Below are positions 9,655 through 20,859 of a stretch of 64,000 nucleotides of DNA, in pieces. This DNA comes from Maratus speciosus (Eukaryota > Arthropoda > Arachnida > Araneae > Salticidae). The notes under the pieces were generated by a model. The model did not search any database and had not been told where the DNA came from. It worked only from the letters and a program-made list of their open reading frames with translations. The number at the start of each line of letters is the position of its first letter. Position 1 is the first letter of the stretch. The position numbers and the translations under genes are program-made. The stretch lies in NCBI GenBank assembly GCA_963932465.1, contig OZ010786.1:446202619-446266618 (forward strand). Direction: 5' to 3'.

Positions 9655-11690
9655 AAGTCGAATTTTAAAATGCATACACAGTTTCTTTGTAAGCAAGATC
9701 AGGATTATTTCTTATCAATTTCATGAATTTTTATAAAAAGTTAAGACGCATGGAGCATTTCAAAAATCTAAAAACGTTGAGAAAGCAGTTTTGAGAAAAA
9801 TAAATTTAAAGTATGTTAAAGGGCCGAAAAACTGTTTGTGTACAAAATTCAAACGCTTGTAACTTTGCGAAAAATCATCCATATGCATGCGGTTTCCCGC
9901 AAATGTATCCGAACTAACTGGAGAATAGTGATATGCACAAAAATAATTTTTTATTTTTGTGTCGATTTTTGCTCACGGTCCATTTAAACAATATTTGATA
10001 TTTCTGCAACAATTTCTAAATCAAGTGAACGCACTATCAACAAATCCTTTATATATATATATATGTAATAATAAAAATTTTCGCCTCTTTTTCTTAGTAA
10101 AACTATTCCAAATTCTTAATATTTTCCCTGTTTTACCTATCTTTAATAATATCTTAATTTCTTTTGTCTTTTATTTCATGCATTTAAAGTTGCGTATTCT
10201 TTTATTATTCTAAAAACCTTAACCCATTCGCCTAATCTTATAAAACCCATTAAATTACTTTTTCATTTTATTCTAAAACTAAATTATCTTTCTTTCGAAT
10301 GTTTTAATATCATTTATTCTTTCGTGTTCTATACCCACAATTCCATGCGTCCGCCAGCGCTATTTGCACTTTAATTCTGACGCCGTATAAAAGAGTTCTT
10401 TATCGATGTCATCCTTTCCCATCGAATCATAATCTGTTTTATGCCCCATCCTCCCCCACCTCTCTTCTAGCATTGGTCTGTTACCTTTCTGTAACAGTCC
10501 GCGCGCTGTTGTTCGGAGTACAAATATCGTTACATCGGCGATAGAGAGAAGATTTTTACGTTTTTCTGGTTGTCTAATTAAGTTGCGTCGCTTGGAGTGA
10601 ACGTTCTAATGTGTGTATTCTATTCTTATAACATCTAAAGTCTTATGAAGTGATGATCGATTTTTGAGAGTGAATGGAATAACTACTGGAAGTGTTTTAC
10701 TATGTTTTTGTCAATGAAAACAGTTTAAAAAGTGACGATGACTCTCTATATTCATTACGTAAGGGAAATTATCAATGTTTTTCGAGCCTGTTTTTTCTCG
10801 CCACCCTGACTGCAATCCGGTATTTTCAATATAACGGATTTTGATCGCTCTACTACATTTTATGTCGTGGTGTACTGGTGTCGCCTAAATATCTGAAAAT
10901 CGGTAGCAAAATGCTACATATATACAGGGGGATTCTAAATTCATGGTACAAATTTAAGGTTGGTACAGGACTCTGTAACAATCATTTATTGCATAGGAAT
11001 GTATGGGCGCAAGTGAAGCGTTGAGGTACAAACACTAGGGGGCCAATTGGGGCCTTTTTTATTAATAAAAAAATTCTCATTCATACCAGAAAATTCCTAT
11101 ACTATTCTTTTCTTTATTTAAGAGAGACATTTCATGATTACATACAGAAAAAATTCTTCGTTGAAAATTTCCGGTATGAAATCGAAATTTTTGAATTAAA
11201 AAAACGCAAAAGTGGCAATTCCTATTTCTTTTCATGCGGCCTCGCAGACCGCGTCACATTAGTTATCTAACTATTTCTGTCACATCAGTTAAAGGTTAAT
11301 AAAGTTCGTCTTGCAGAGAGTAATATGTGAGGTCGGTAATTTCTACTTTTCGCTCCCTTCTTTTAGTTTCAAAAATCACAGATAGATGCACTGAACTATT
11401 TCAAACTATAATACTACTCAAAATAACCTTGCTATTTAAAAACACAGACCATTTTAGGAGTTTTAAGAACTAATAAAAATCAGGTTAAAATCTGAATGAA
11501 TCTTGATTCATTTTTACACATTAGTTTAAGCTTTCTAACATTTTGCGACAGCTTAGCCCCATCTATTGATGATATTCGGAACTAAAATAAAGAAATGATT
11601 CGGAACTAAAATAAAGAAAAATTCAATAGCTATACTCTTTTTTACTTGCTCTTCAAATTAAAAAGAGGTACAGCTGGTCTGCCCTGTACA
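9655..11690. other. Mostly unassigned AT-rich DNA
   Basis: No gene was found. At 10918-10955 the sequence atatacagggggattctaaattc resembles a single Tc1/mariner-type terminus at TA, without a partner. A GC-richer patch at 10320-10560 is listed separately. The rest, including several short frames, shows no conserved protein. Confidence 0.5.
10320..10560 (+). other. GC-richer island with TATA-like motif
   Basis: Against an AT-rich background this segment holds GCCGTATAAAAGAG near 10381, a pyrimidine-rich stretch and a GTTACCTTTCTGTAAC hairpin at about 10479. It could be a relic LTR or a Pol II promoter, but no transcript unit or LTR partner is visible. I cannot choose between these. Confidence 0.2.
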
Positions 11691-11694
11691 TGTG

Positions 11695-11770
11695 TTCCAA
11701 TCTTCGATCGATCAGATAAATGCCATTACGTCGTAATTTAAGTCATTTCAGCAAATTACACTGCACGGAA
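11695..11770 (+). repeat. Family-A fragment (upstream block)
   Basis: The phrase 'cttcgatcgatcagataaatg..attac..cgtaat..agtcatttcagca' matches the upstream part of the family-A copy at 16284-16350. The downstream part resumes near 12960, after the SINE-containing segment. Confidence 0.5.
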
Positions 11771-11815
11771 ATGGAATACACTGAAAGTTATTTCTAATTC
11801 CTTGATTGTCAGTGG

Positions 11816-12945
11816 TGCAGGGCCCGATCACGATTAATTGGGGCCCTAGGCAAAGATAAATTAGGGGGTCCTATTCGAACCGTAGCAACATTATTCAAAT
11901 AGAACTGAAAGTGAGTCATATGTGTAATGCTTAAACAATATTTTCGCACCTTGATTTTGTCCAACCAGTGGCCGAGAGGTTCTGCTCTCGAAGCTGGTAG
12001 ACGGGAGGTGCTGGGTTCGAACCCAATCGCGCCCGCCGGCCTAATCGTTCGGAGTTTTCGTGGTTTTCTTCGGACCGTGGATTTTCCATGCGTAAGTACG
12101 GATTAGGTTCCCTTAGAAAGATCCCCGCGGGAGGCACTTCTCCCCCCCCCCCGGGCCTATATCCCTAGTGTAGATAATTCGCCGTCAAAAATCAACCCAA
12201 CTCAACGCACCTTGATTTTTAAATAGAAGAAAATTCTTTGCTTCGTCAATTCTAAATTAAGTACCGTAATTAATAAAAATACTCTTTTTTTCTTAGTACA
12301 GAACAAAACTCTTTTATATAACTTTAGCAACTTGTTATATTACTTGTTATATTATGAATTTAATAACTTCAACTTATGGAAAAGTGTCAAATACTCTAAC
12401 ATATTAATATGAGTTAACGAAATTACTTTGTTTTATATCTTTTTAAATTGTACTACATACAACATAATATCAAATATAAAATACATTCTAATTCACAAGT
12501 AGAAAGTGTTTTCAATAAATCTAAAAAGATGGCAATTTTGGGTTTGTTTTTCATACTTAATTCAAAGTTAAAAGAAAAAACTTTGAATGCGGAAGAAAAT
12601 TTATCTCATGACAATTAGAGCTGATTATTTTCAACCTCTAAAGTTTAGATATGATTTAAATTCATTGCTAATACAATCTATTAAAATCAAAATATTATTT
12701 ATTTTTTAATAGTAGTTTAGGTTAGCTTTGCGAAAGAATTGAACTCTGTGCGTTCAAAATGAAATTTGTTTTTCAGAACGTTTAGTAAAATCTTTTAAAA
12801 ATGAAATTTTTGTTTGAAAATTCTCTGAATTGGAATTGGGAGAAAAAGGTAAATATTTTATAAATTAATTTATGGATTTGGGGGCCCCTTGAAGTCTGGG
12901 GCCCATGGGCAAAGTCCCGATTTTCCAAGGCGATAATAAGGGCCA
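11816..12945. mobile_element. Possible nonautonomous element with GGGCCC-rich ends
   Basis: GC-rich ends occur at 11818-11865 (gcagggcccgat...ggggccctaggcaaag) and, in inverse, at about 12885-12945 (...tggggcccatgggcaaagtcccg...aagggccagc). The inverted match is loose and no target duplication was found. The interval separates the two halves of a family-A copy, which supports an insertion. It contains the SINE at 11959-12205. Confidence 0.35.
11959..12205 (+). mobile_element. tRNA-derived SINE with perfect 14-bp target duplication
   Basis: The 14-mer CGCACCTTGATTTT flanks the insertion exactly at 11945-11958 and 12206-12219. The head, from about 11963, has an A box-like segment GTGGCCGAGAGGTT and a B box GGTTCGAACCC, as in tRNA-derived SINEs; the first resembles class II (Leu/Ser) tRNAs. 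The body follows with GTTTTCGTGGTTTTCTTCGG and a C-rich stretch at 12140-12152. A long perfect duplication implies LINE-mediated, fairly recent insertion. The 68-codon minus-strand frame across it is incidental. Confidence 0.85.
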
Positions 12946-12959
12946 GCAGTTGTGTATTA

Positions 12960-13400
12960 TTTATACAACCTAATTTTAATCATATTCGCCCCAGAATTTT
13001 TGCATTATTTTTTTTTTATAAGCTGAGCAATAAAGTAGTCTAAAGATTGCGTTTACCTATCTCCAAATAAAATGTTTCAAAACTTTTGGTGTGAATTCAG
13101 TTTCACAATATTTTGCTCCTAAAAAGGTTACAGCTGGAAATGAAAAAGTCAAAGTTCTAAGAAATCCTCCCTGATGATATATTTTTTTTTTCATTTAGCC
13201 TAAAAATGCCTTTTTTGAAAAAGTGTAAATCTGGGAAGCAGTAGACAATAAATTGTATGCAACAGTTGATCTCTTATGAGAAATTGAGATGTATTTGGAA
13301 ATGAGAATCTTACAGCTGATTTTAAAAATTTGTTTCGCAGTATATTCTAAAGTTAACAATGTTTTGTGACTTTCTGCAGCAAAAAGTAAAACTTGTAGCT
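12960..13400 (+). repeat. Family-A dispersed repeat, copy 2
   Basis: It shares the ordered blocks 'cctttttgaaaaagt', 'gggaagcagtagac.ataaattgtatgc', 'cttatgagaaattgagatg' and 'ttgtttcgcagtat' with copies at 4334 and 16284. It is diverged and non-coding. Confidence 0.7.
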
Positions 13401-13875
13401 TATAGATATATAAAATATGATTAAATTTAAGATCTGAAGACTTATTAAAAAATGAACTAAAACATTCTAAAGGAAAAAATTCATATGGATGTAGGAAAAA
13501 ACGAAATTTTCAGTCAAGAAGAAATGCCACGTGGTTTGTGCAATAAAACTAAGAAATTCACTTTGAATTGGTTCAGAAATTATTTGAAATTCTGTTTATT
13601 CTGTTTCAACGTTTTATTATTTTTAATAGTTTAATTATTTGTTTATTAAACTAAGTTAATTAACTAGTATTGTAACTAGTATTGTTAAACTAAGTTAACT
13701 AAATAAGTTGAAAGCCCAATTTCATTTGTTGCCACTAAAGCGTCTTTTTTGACGTCAAACTAAAAATTTGCATACTCCGAAATTTGAAAATGAGAAAATT
13801 AGCATTTGTGACTCTTTTCTTCTATTTTCTGCAAAACAAATTTCTCTTATACCGTTATTTTATATGACACATACA

Positions 13876-13907
13876 ATATCCTTTAATTGTTTTGAGCAGT
13901 GTATATA
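13876..13907. repeat. Solo Tc1-like terminus
   Basis: The segment 'aatatcctttaattgttttgagcagtg' followed by TA is nearly the same, in the same orientation, as the Tc1 right end at 15851-15880. No partner end lies close by, so it is a detached terminus. Confidence 0.6.
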
Positions 13908-13988
13908 TGAAAATCACTTAAAATCATCAAACTAAGTTAATACTTAATAAAAGTGCTCAAAATACACTTGGAAGGCAAATAAATACGG

Positions 13989-14474
13989 TTATTTAGATCG
14001 ACATGTTTCACCGCTCAGACGGCGACATTCTCAAAATCTATAAAGATACAAATATTTTTGCAAAAATTACAACAAGAAAACTATAGATTTTGACAGACTA
14101 TATAACAAAAAAACTTTATAGATTGATTTTGAAAATAGCAGAATAATTTATTTATCAAGATTTTATTTGCCGTGCATTATCCGAGAATCAACAGAAATCT
14201 TTTTACGCAGTGAGAATACATGCAATGATTCAGTCTCCATAGAGTTACTTAAAATTTTGAAAGAGATGCTCTGCAGACTAAGAAACAACAGTATAAAATA
14301 ATTAATGTTCACAAATATCCATTTTTATTATTGCACTTGATTTAATCATATATTATATCTCGTGATTTTTCTTTACCAGTTTTCACATAAAATTGTTTTG
14401 CGAAAATTATTTGTATCATTATACATCTTGGAAACATCGCCGTCTAGCAATGAAACATGTCGATCTGAATAAAG
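13989..14474. mobile_element. TIR element related to 56825-57471 (opposite orientation)
   Basis: The ends read TTATTTAGATCGACATGTTT and, in inverse from 14474, TTTATTCAGATCGACATGTT, both followed by an ACGGCGA block. Interior sequence including 'gccgtgcattatccgagaatcaacagaaa' matches the inverse of 57170-57200. Non-coding. Confidence 0.7.
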
Positions 14475-14639
14475 GTTTAAGGAGAGGAGGAAGAGAGGAA
14501 TAGAAGAAGAAGGTCACAAATGCAAATTTTTTTTCTATTTCAAACTTCGGAGAATGCAAATTTTGAGTTTGACGTCAAAAACGACATTTTAGCGGCAGCG
14601 AATGAAATTTGGCTTTCAACTTACTGAAAGACAAAGCGG

Positions 14640-15880
14640 AAAATAATGATCACCATTTAGTTAGTGCATTGTTTCGATGAGTGCGACGTCTCATCGAAGT
14701 CATTTAATCGAAATAGAAGTTTGGAGAATTATTAGTCGGAAGTTTGTGTGTGTGTGGGGAGAGGGGGGGGTGGCGCAAACACAAGGCTGAATAGCAGAGA
14801 CCAATGGAGTTTCACAAAGTGCAATTTTCAGGATCTGGAACCGTTTTTTGGAGAATGAGATGCAGTCCAAAGACCAGGGAAAGTCGTAGATGTGCGAAAA
14901 TTCACAATGAAGATCGATATATAACACTAACGGCTAGGAGACTCCAAAATATGAATGCCACTCTTCTTCAACAACACCTTCGCTTGAGTACTGGGACCAC
15001 AGTTTCAACTCTAACTGTCCGAAACATCCTCCACTTTGTAAGCCTGTGTGCTCGCAGACCAATGGTATGTGTTACGTTAACACCATGGTGCCTGCAGAAC
15101 GAGGGCAACAGAGAATGTGGACTGGATGAGAAATAAATAGGAGCGTGGCACTAGGAACAATCCTGCGTTCGAGCAAGCAAGTGTCAGATTTGGCGGTGAG
15201 AAAGTGATGGTCTATGCAGCATCTTCATTGATGGGCGCACCGACCTCCACATGATTCGAAATGGAGCTCTGACTGGTCAGCGATATAGGATGAGATCCTC
15301 AGACCTGTTGTAGTCCCTTACGCTGCAGCAATTGGAGATGACTTCATGTTAATGGAAGACAATTGCAGGTAACATCGTGCTCACTTATGGGGGATTACCT
15401 GTTCGAGGAAGCAATCATACGAATGGAATGGATGGTCAGCGTGTTCTCCGGTCATGATCCCAATACAGCATGTTTGGGACATGCCAAGGCAGACGATTTG
15501 GCGGCTGCCTACCACCCCCCACAAACTCTCCAAGAACTGGAAAGAGCTCTTCTGGAGGAGTGGGAACCCCAGCTCCTCATTAATAGCCTCATTGGTTCTA
15601 TGCCTCAAAGGTATTCAACGTTGATGGCCATCCGTGGAAAACATATCCCCGACTAAATATTATTTTCTTTGAAGGAAACACCTTTTTATTCGTTTTTTCT
15701 CATATGCACAAATTGTGTTTTTTTCCTTTTCTACCCAAATGCTCAATACAATGCATTTTTTTTCTGCCAAACATGTGTAATAATTGTCTCATATAGCCTG
15801 CCACGCGTGTCAATCATCTAAACAGTTCACCAAGATCCATCTAAAATCTCAATATCCTTTAATTATTTTGAGCAGTGCAG
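14640..15880 (+). mobile_element. Decayed Tc1-like element
   Basis: It carries a broken Tc1 transposase (14674-15655) and a right terminus at 15851-15880 reading CACTGCTCAAAATAATTAAA inward. The left terminus is not found and may have been lost to the neighbouring foldback element. Confidence 0.75.
14674..15655 (+). pseudogene. Tc1-like transposase pseudogene
   Basis: Recognisable Tc1 blocks in order: an N-terminal part around MRRLIEV at 14676; NEDRYITLTARRLQNMNATL and TTVSTLTVRN in the DNA-binding half (about 14905-15030); ARRPMVCVTLTP; then GDDFMLMEDNC with the second catalytic aspartate (about 15330-15366); QHVWDMPRQ where NPIEHVWD is usual, so the catalytic Glu position is Gln; and a C-terminus with ERALLEEW and SMPQR ending at the TAA near 15653. 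The segment holding the first catalytic aspartate (normally DESRF) is damaged around 15120-15150. Frameshifts and stops break the gene into at least three pieces. Confidence 0.85.
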
Positions 15881-15947
15881 AATTTAAATTTTTTATTGTT
15901 AACTTCGATTTCATTGCATGGGCAAGTGCACGTTTGTCGCATACTAG

Positions 15948-15954
<7 letters not shown>

Positions 15955-15981
<27 letters not shown>
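15955..15981. repeat. Poly-A tract
   Basis: This is an A run of about 25 nt after 'gtgattt', in non-coding DNA. Confidence 0.85.
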
Positions 15982-16283
15982 CGTTTTCTTATTAATTTAG
16001 TCACAAATTAATTTTTTTAATTACTTCCTGAAAATATGAATAATTTTTCTAATAGTTTTCCTAGACATTTTATATTTGTAATATAATTACCGTAATATAT
16101 GCAAAAGTCATCATTTTTTTTACTTTTGTATAATCTAAAATAAGATGAAAAAGTTTTGAAGTAATTAGCCAGAAAATACTTATTTTTTGTTTTTTTATAC
16201 ATTCATAGGATTATTCAATTCTATTTTACGTACATCTGAGCTTACAATTTTACAAATTCTGGGAAAATAGATATTATGAAAAA

Positions 16284-16620
16284 AAACAGGCGCACACAAT
16301 TTTCAATCGATTAGATGAATGGTATTACACCGTAACAGTCATTTCAACAAAATATGCTCTAATTTAAGGCAGGAAATTGAAAAGTTAAAAGACTGAGAAA
16401 AAACTTTCTGACCATTTTTATTTCAAGAAGAATAAAAATGCCTTCGTTGAAAAAAATACTTACTTTCAGATCCGGAAAGCAGTAAGCCATAAATTTGGAA
16501 AGACTTATCTTATGAGAAATTGAGATGCATTTCTGGATGAGGAATTTTCATTTGATTTTGAATATTTGTTTCGAAGTATAATGGAAAGTTAAATATGTTT
16601 TCTGATAGTCTGGGGAAAAG
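16284..16620 (+). repeat. Family-A dispersed repeat, copy 3
   Basis: It preserves the fullest single copy of the family: 'ttttcaatcgattagatgaatgg', 'ggcaggaaattgaaaag', 'ccggaaagcagtaagccataaattt', 'cttatgagaaattgagatgcatttctggatgag' and 'gaatatttgtttcg.agtataatggaaagtta'. No protein is readable. Confidence 0.75.
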
Positions 16621-16999
16621 AGTATTTGTATCGCCGAGATATTAGAAATTATATTTTAGCTATACGGGTAAATGTAACAGATGGAAAGTTCTTAAAAATA
16701 TTGAAAAAAAAAACTGCCCCAAGAACAGAAGTTCACACTTTTCATAGAAGTAGAAAAAGGCAGAAAGAACAGAGAAAAAGACAAAGAAAAAGACCTGCTC
16801 GATTATGCTATAAAATTAAAATTTAATTTTTAATTTTTTCAGAATTGTTTTGACAACTCCTGAATAGTCGCTTGCCTGTTTATATTTTTTTAGCTTTTTT
16901 ATGTTCGTTGTATATATTTGATACATATTTAGTACATCTAGCTGCATACTCAATTACCTAGGTCATTTCTAACCAGCACACCAGGATGCTATATGAGGT

Positions 17000-17500
17000 A
17001 TCATCACAAAATTTTATCTTTCAGAAATAAAAATCTGATGAAATTAAACTTAATAAAATAACATTTTAAACTTACAAACGAATGCCTTAATGATTAAGAA
17101 AAAATGGCCAGCAGGGACGATTTTTTTTTTTTTTTTAAACTGAGGTTTAAGTTAAACTTGCGAGTTAATTTTTCTTACCGTTTTACCTCTCAAACTTTTT
17201 ATTTCCTTCTAATATTTTACTTATAATGAATTTGCTTGGTACTCACAGAACATTCAAATAAGAAATAATAACAATGTAGTATTTTTAGTACAGAATTTTA
17301 GTATAACATTGTTTCAAATGGGTGTTAAAAAGTGGACGGTAAAGGAAAAAAAAAAAAAATGGAACGGTAAGGGGAAAAAATGGACAATAAGGAAAATTAC
17401 CACTATTTTTAGGTAAATCATATTAAGACTAAGTGATACCGCAATGTTCATTGATTTTTAGCATCCGTTATTTACATTTAAAAAAAATAAATTGACACTA
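17000..17500 (+). repeat. Partial inverted copy of the 32839-34001 element
   Basis: Blocks around 17023-17120 (aaataaaaatctgatgaaatt ... gaatgccttaatgatt) and 17330-17480 (gacggtaa...gaacggtaagggg...tgttcattgattttta) are the inverse of 33460-33965. It begins just inside the terminal repeat of that element, so it is end-truncated. Both copies keep internal ACCGTCC/GGACGGT-type sub-repeats. Confidence 0.75.
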
Positions 17501-17585
17501 AGAAAAATATTTGGCGAAACAAGATATTTTCAAAGCAACAGGTGCACAAATCAAATTCTGATTGATCAGAGTAATATATACATAC

Positions 17586-17900
17586 TAGGGGGTTCTGCTC
17601 CCCTTCGAGCTTCGCCTGCCAAACACCATTCAGGTTTCACAGCCTCTTAAAATATAGTAATGTGCCTTGTTTTATGGAAGATTGAATGATATTATCACTA
17701 TAAATGCGGCTGTATTCTATAATCAGGTTGCCATGATTTTCCGTTGGAATGGGGCATTTTTCGATTAACATGGCTTCATGTATCTCTGTCGTAACAAATG
17801 ACGGCTGTTTTTGGGATTGATAAGTCAGGTCAATTAAAAATTTGAAAATAAGCTAGTATAAAATGTTTAGGTTAAAAATGTCGCTAACTTTCTTACTTTA
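17586..17900 (+). repeat. Partial copy of the ACTAGGGG-headed element
   Basis: It begins ACTAGGGGGTTCTGCTCCCC then TTCGAGCTTCGCCTGCCAA, like the heads at 28648 and 57756. Further weak matches run to 'gaaaataagctagtataaaatg', which parallels 29044-29062. Confidence 0.6.
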
Positions 17901-17964
17901 TAACGACGCTATGGATATTATTCTTCCTTTATAGAGACGGGTGCACAAACCATCACCCCGTCCA

Positions 17965-18270
17965 GTAGACGGCTGAAATTCCAGGATTAATTGAAAATCG
18001 AAAGTTCATATTAAAATGCAATTGGTCTGCTAAGTCATATCTTGATGGAAAACGTAAACCCGATTTCAGTGTTTTACTGATAGGATTATCATTGTGTTTT
18101 CCTGCTCCCTGTCCTCCATCTTTGGGTGCAGGGAAACACAGTGAAAAACCTACCCATGAACTATTGAAATAGTGTCTGCAGGGGGTTTCCATCAAGATAC
18201 TTGGTAGGCGATTTGATTTTAATATGCTAAACATGTTCTGTCTAATCCTGGAATTCCAACCGCCAAGATG
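17965..18270. mobile_element. ~300-bp foldback (MITE-like hairpin)
   Basis: The sequence folds on itself around position 18119 with arms of about 145 bp. Paired blocks, outside to inside, are GAAATTCCAGGATTA, CATATTAAAAT, ATCTTGATGGAAA and GTGTTTTCCTGC. A transcript would form a long imperfect hairpin with a very short loop. The 130-codon minus-strand frame (17953-18345) that spans it has no recognisable domain and is best explained by the palindrome. Confidence 0.75.
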
Positions 18271-18510
18271 AGGTGATAGTCTATGCAGTCGCCTCCCTTT
18301 TTGTTGAGTTTTAGTTACTTTGAAGAATAGATATAGCTTATTCATGAATTACTTTCTCTTTTTTAATGCACCATCCTGAATATTTTCTTGCTATTTTTAC
18401 AATGTATATTGTTTACATTAACTGATAAAAATATTCGAATTTTCTAATATGTATTTATCGAATAGTAATTCGTAGAAAATAAATCAAAAGTATTTTGCGC
18501 ATACATTTAA

Positions 18511-18720
18511 CATAGATGCCAACATCTGTTAATTATTCCGGAGTCTGATACAAGACAAACATGCTTTTAACCGAAAAAAATATATAAGGAAAAGTATCCT
18601 TTTTCAGTAAGGTACATTTTAGATTTCATTTTTTAATTTTTGTTTTAAAAAATTTTTCGGTTGAAAACGTGTTCGTCTTGGATCAGGCTCCGAAATTATT
18701 AAGAGATGTTGCCATCTATG
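18511..18720. mobile_element. 210-bp foldback MITE
   Basis: The arms start CATAGATGCCAACATCT and, in inverse from 18720, CATAGATGGCAACATCT. They pair over about 70 bp through blocks like CCGGAGTCTGAT, AAGACAAACA and TTTTAACCGAAAAA. No target duplication was identified. Confidence 0.75.
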
Positions 18721-18995
18721 GGTGAATATCACGAAATGTGCAATTTTGAAAACAATTTTTTTTTAAAAATTTAAAACGTTTCAAAACTTCTGATTTCTTT
18801 AAAAATGTTTTTTGAGCAGCTGAATAATGGAATTTACACGTAAAATTGTTGAAGTTTGATGAGCTTAAGTTCATTTTTAAGTAATTATAATTATATATCA
18901 TTTTCTTGCCATATGTATGCCAGGATAATGACAATTTCATTATAAAAAAAATTCACAGTTTTTTTTTCTTTTTAGATCTAACATTTTAATTTCGT

Positions 18996-20138
18996 TTAAT
19001 CCTTTATCTACTGACGGTACTTATAAGTACCACTCACTTTAAACTTTTATCCCATATTGAATATTACTAATATTGTAATGGTACTTTGCAAAAACATTTT
19101 TTTAACCCCACTTTATCCGGATACATACCAGCAGTAGTTCTGTGTTTGTTAATTTAGCGAGGAAGGAGGCTATCTTTGACACAGACGATGTGTTTTGTGC
19201 CGTCATTTTGTACAGATTGTCACGTTCGTCTTTTTATTGCTGCAGACACAATAAAGGATATGAGATAAGTGTTGGATTTTTTTAATGTTTTGTAATGATC
19301 TTAGAATACAGTTTGACTAGATATTTTAGGTGAAAGGTGTATGCATTTGATTTTACAGTTGAATTAGTCGGTGGTACTTATAAGTACAGTCATTACACTA
19401 GGTGTTGGAGAAAAACTTCTTGTTTACTTTTAGTCTGTGTAGTTATCCATCGTTTTTATCTGCTTTAAAATGTAATTACTAAAATGTAGTGTAGTAATGA
19501 TTTCCCTGGTATTTCTTTTCTGTTTCATTGTTTTTTTTTGTTTGTTTGTTTTTTTTTTTTTTTAAATAGGAAATCGAAAAAGTTGTGGCACCGGCACGTT
19601 TTTGCTATGCTAGAAATGGCATATGTAAATCCATATATTGCATATGTAAATCCATATATTGCATATGTGGATATGCGAGAGAGCATGTTGCCCCTGGAAT
19701 ATTGATGTCGCATAACTAAAAGACTGCTAAGAAGATCGAAACCTAAAAAAATATATAAAGAGTTTTTTTAACCCTTTCAGGGCCAAAACATTTTCAAAGC
19801 TGAAGTGTTGAAATAAATGATTGGCACCGGAATTTGCCAAAACATTTGTTTGTAAATAAGAAAAGGGCTATCTTTCACATACTTATTGAATCGAAATTAT
19901 TTTCTGGTGCCATTTGAAATACCTTGTGGGATTTCTGTTACGATATTTTAGTCACAGTGTACTGACGGTCTTTTTAAAGTACCACTTTAATTATTTACCT
20001 GTAAATAATTAAATTTCTCACGGGTGTGTATCTTTTTTATGTTCCCTTTTATGTTCCTTTAATTGTCATTGTAGTAACTGAAAAAAAATTACATGTAAAA
20101 AATTACAGTAGATCATAATGCAGTAGATAAAGGGTTAA
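18996..20138. mobile_element. 1143-bp TTAA-flanked element with palindromic sub-repeats
   Basis: It starts TTAATCCTTTATCTACTG and ends with the inverse of TTAACCCTTTATCTACTG, with TTAA at 18996-18999 and 20135-20138. The palindrome GGTACTTATAAGTACC follows the left end (19016-19031), recurs at 19373-19387 and appears diverged near 19969 (GGTCTTTTTAAAGTACC). Another TTAACCCTTTCAGGGCC site lies inside at 19768, so the element may be a composite. It has no transposase. Confidence 0.75.
19619..19680. repeat. 21-bp direct repeat, about 2.5 copies
   Basis: The phrase gcatatgtaaatccatatatt occurs twice in tandem and a third time in part (gcatatgtggatatg), inside the 1143-bp TTAA element. Confidence 0.8.
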
Positions 20139-20204
20139 AAGAACATGCTTCCTCTATAGTACCTAAATTCAGTGTAATGATCAGTTTTATTTCTAAATTA
20201 TTGA

Positions 20205-20790
20205 AGCCAGGAAAATGACATAATAAAAGTCTACTCAATTTTTACAAAGACGTTAAACACAATATATTCAAAGAAATATCTAAAAGATCTTGCTGGTAGC
20301 AATGATTTTATTACTTCTGACTTGAACTATATCAAGAACAAGAAGAATTTTTCTGCAGCGCGATCTTTATACCTCATAAACTGACTAAAATGTGCAGACC
20401 AGGAAAATGACATTCATTTTCAGTAACAATAATATTTTAATTATGGAAAATTATTTCTAAAATACAGAACTTGTTACCTTCCTCATATATGTGTTACATA
20501 AGGTATAATTAATAATTAGAAATTAAAAAAACTAGAAAAGATATTTGTACGGTATAGCAGAAAGCTTTTTACTTTGCACACATCACAGTACGACATGCCA
20601 AGAAAATGACATTCTGAAAGTTTAAGTCTTTTAATTGCTTTATTTTTGTGTTATTATGAATTTAATATGTCTTTAAAATATTTCTAAGAATATTTTTTAT
20701 TAGAATGTAAAAAAGAAAATTGCATTATCTAACGTTTAATGGACATTTTATTCTGCGGACTGTAATTTTCGTATTTTGTGATATTGTTCC
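20205..20790. repeat. Diverged ~190-200-bp tandem units
   Basis: An 'aggaaaatgacat' phrase recurs at about 20210, 20401 and 20600, spaced 190-200 bp, with loose similarity between. The units are old and non-coding. Confidence 0.4.
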
Positions 20791-20859
20791 CTATGCACTT
20801 ACCTGTATTTATGCTGCTTCAAGTGATATAATATATAAACAAATTTGCTAATCGCACTG

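Larger units (their letters stand above)
13704..14623. mobile_element. Foldback element with ~125-bp imperfect arms
   Basis: The arm at about 13704-13830 starts TAAGTTGAAAGCC and pairs with the arm at about 14500-14623. Shared blocks are GTTTGACGTCAAAAA-like, ATTTGCAT and TCACAAATGC. An inner TIR element (13989-14474) lies between the arms, so either one element inserted in another or the whole is a layered terminal repeat. No transposase is readable. Confidence 0.6.

Noticed and set aside
10918..11060. A complete mariner-type element starting at 'tatacagggggattc'
   Set aside because: Only one terminus-like sequence is visible; no partner end or transposase was found within 2 kb.
13876..15880. 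One Tc1 element spanning both 'aatatcctttaatt.ttttgagcagtg' sites
   Set aside because: The two sites have the same orientation, whereas Tc1 ends must be inverted, and a foldback element lies between.
17953..18345. A 130-codon minus-strand gene
   Set aside because: It spans a 300-bp palindrome, has no recognisable domain, and its reading is a by-product of the hairpin arms.
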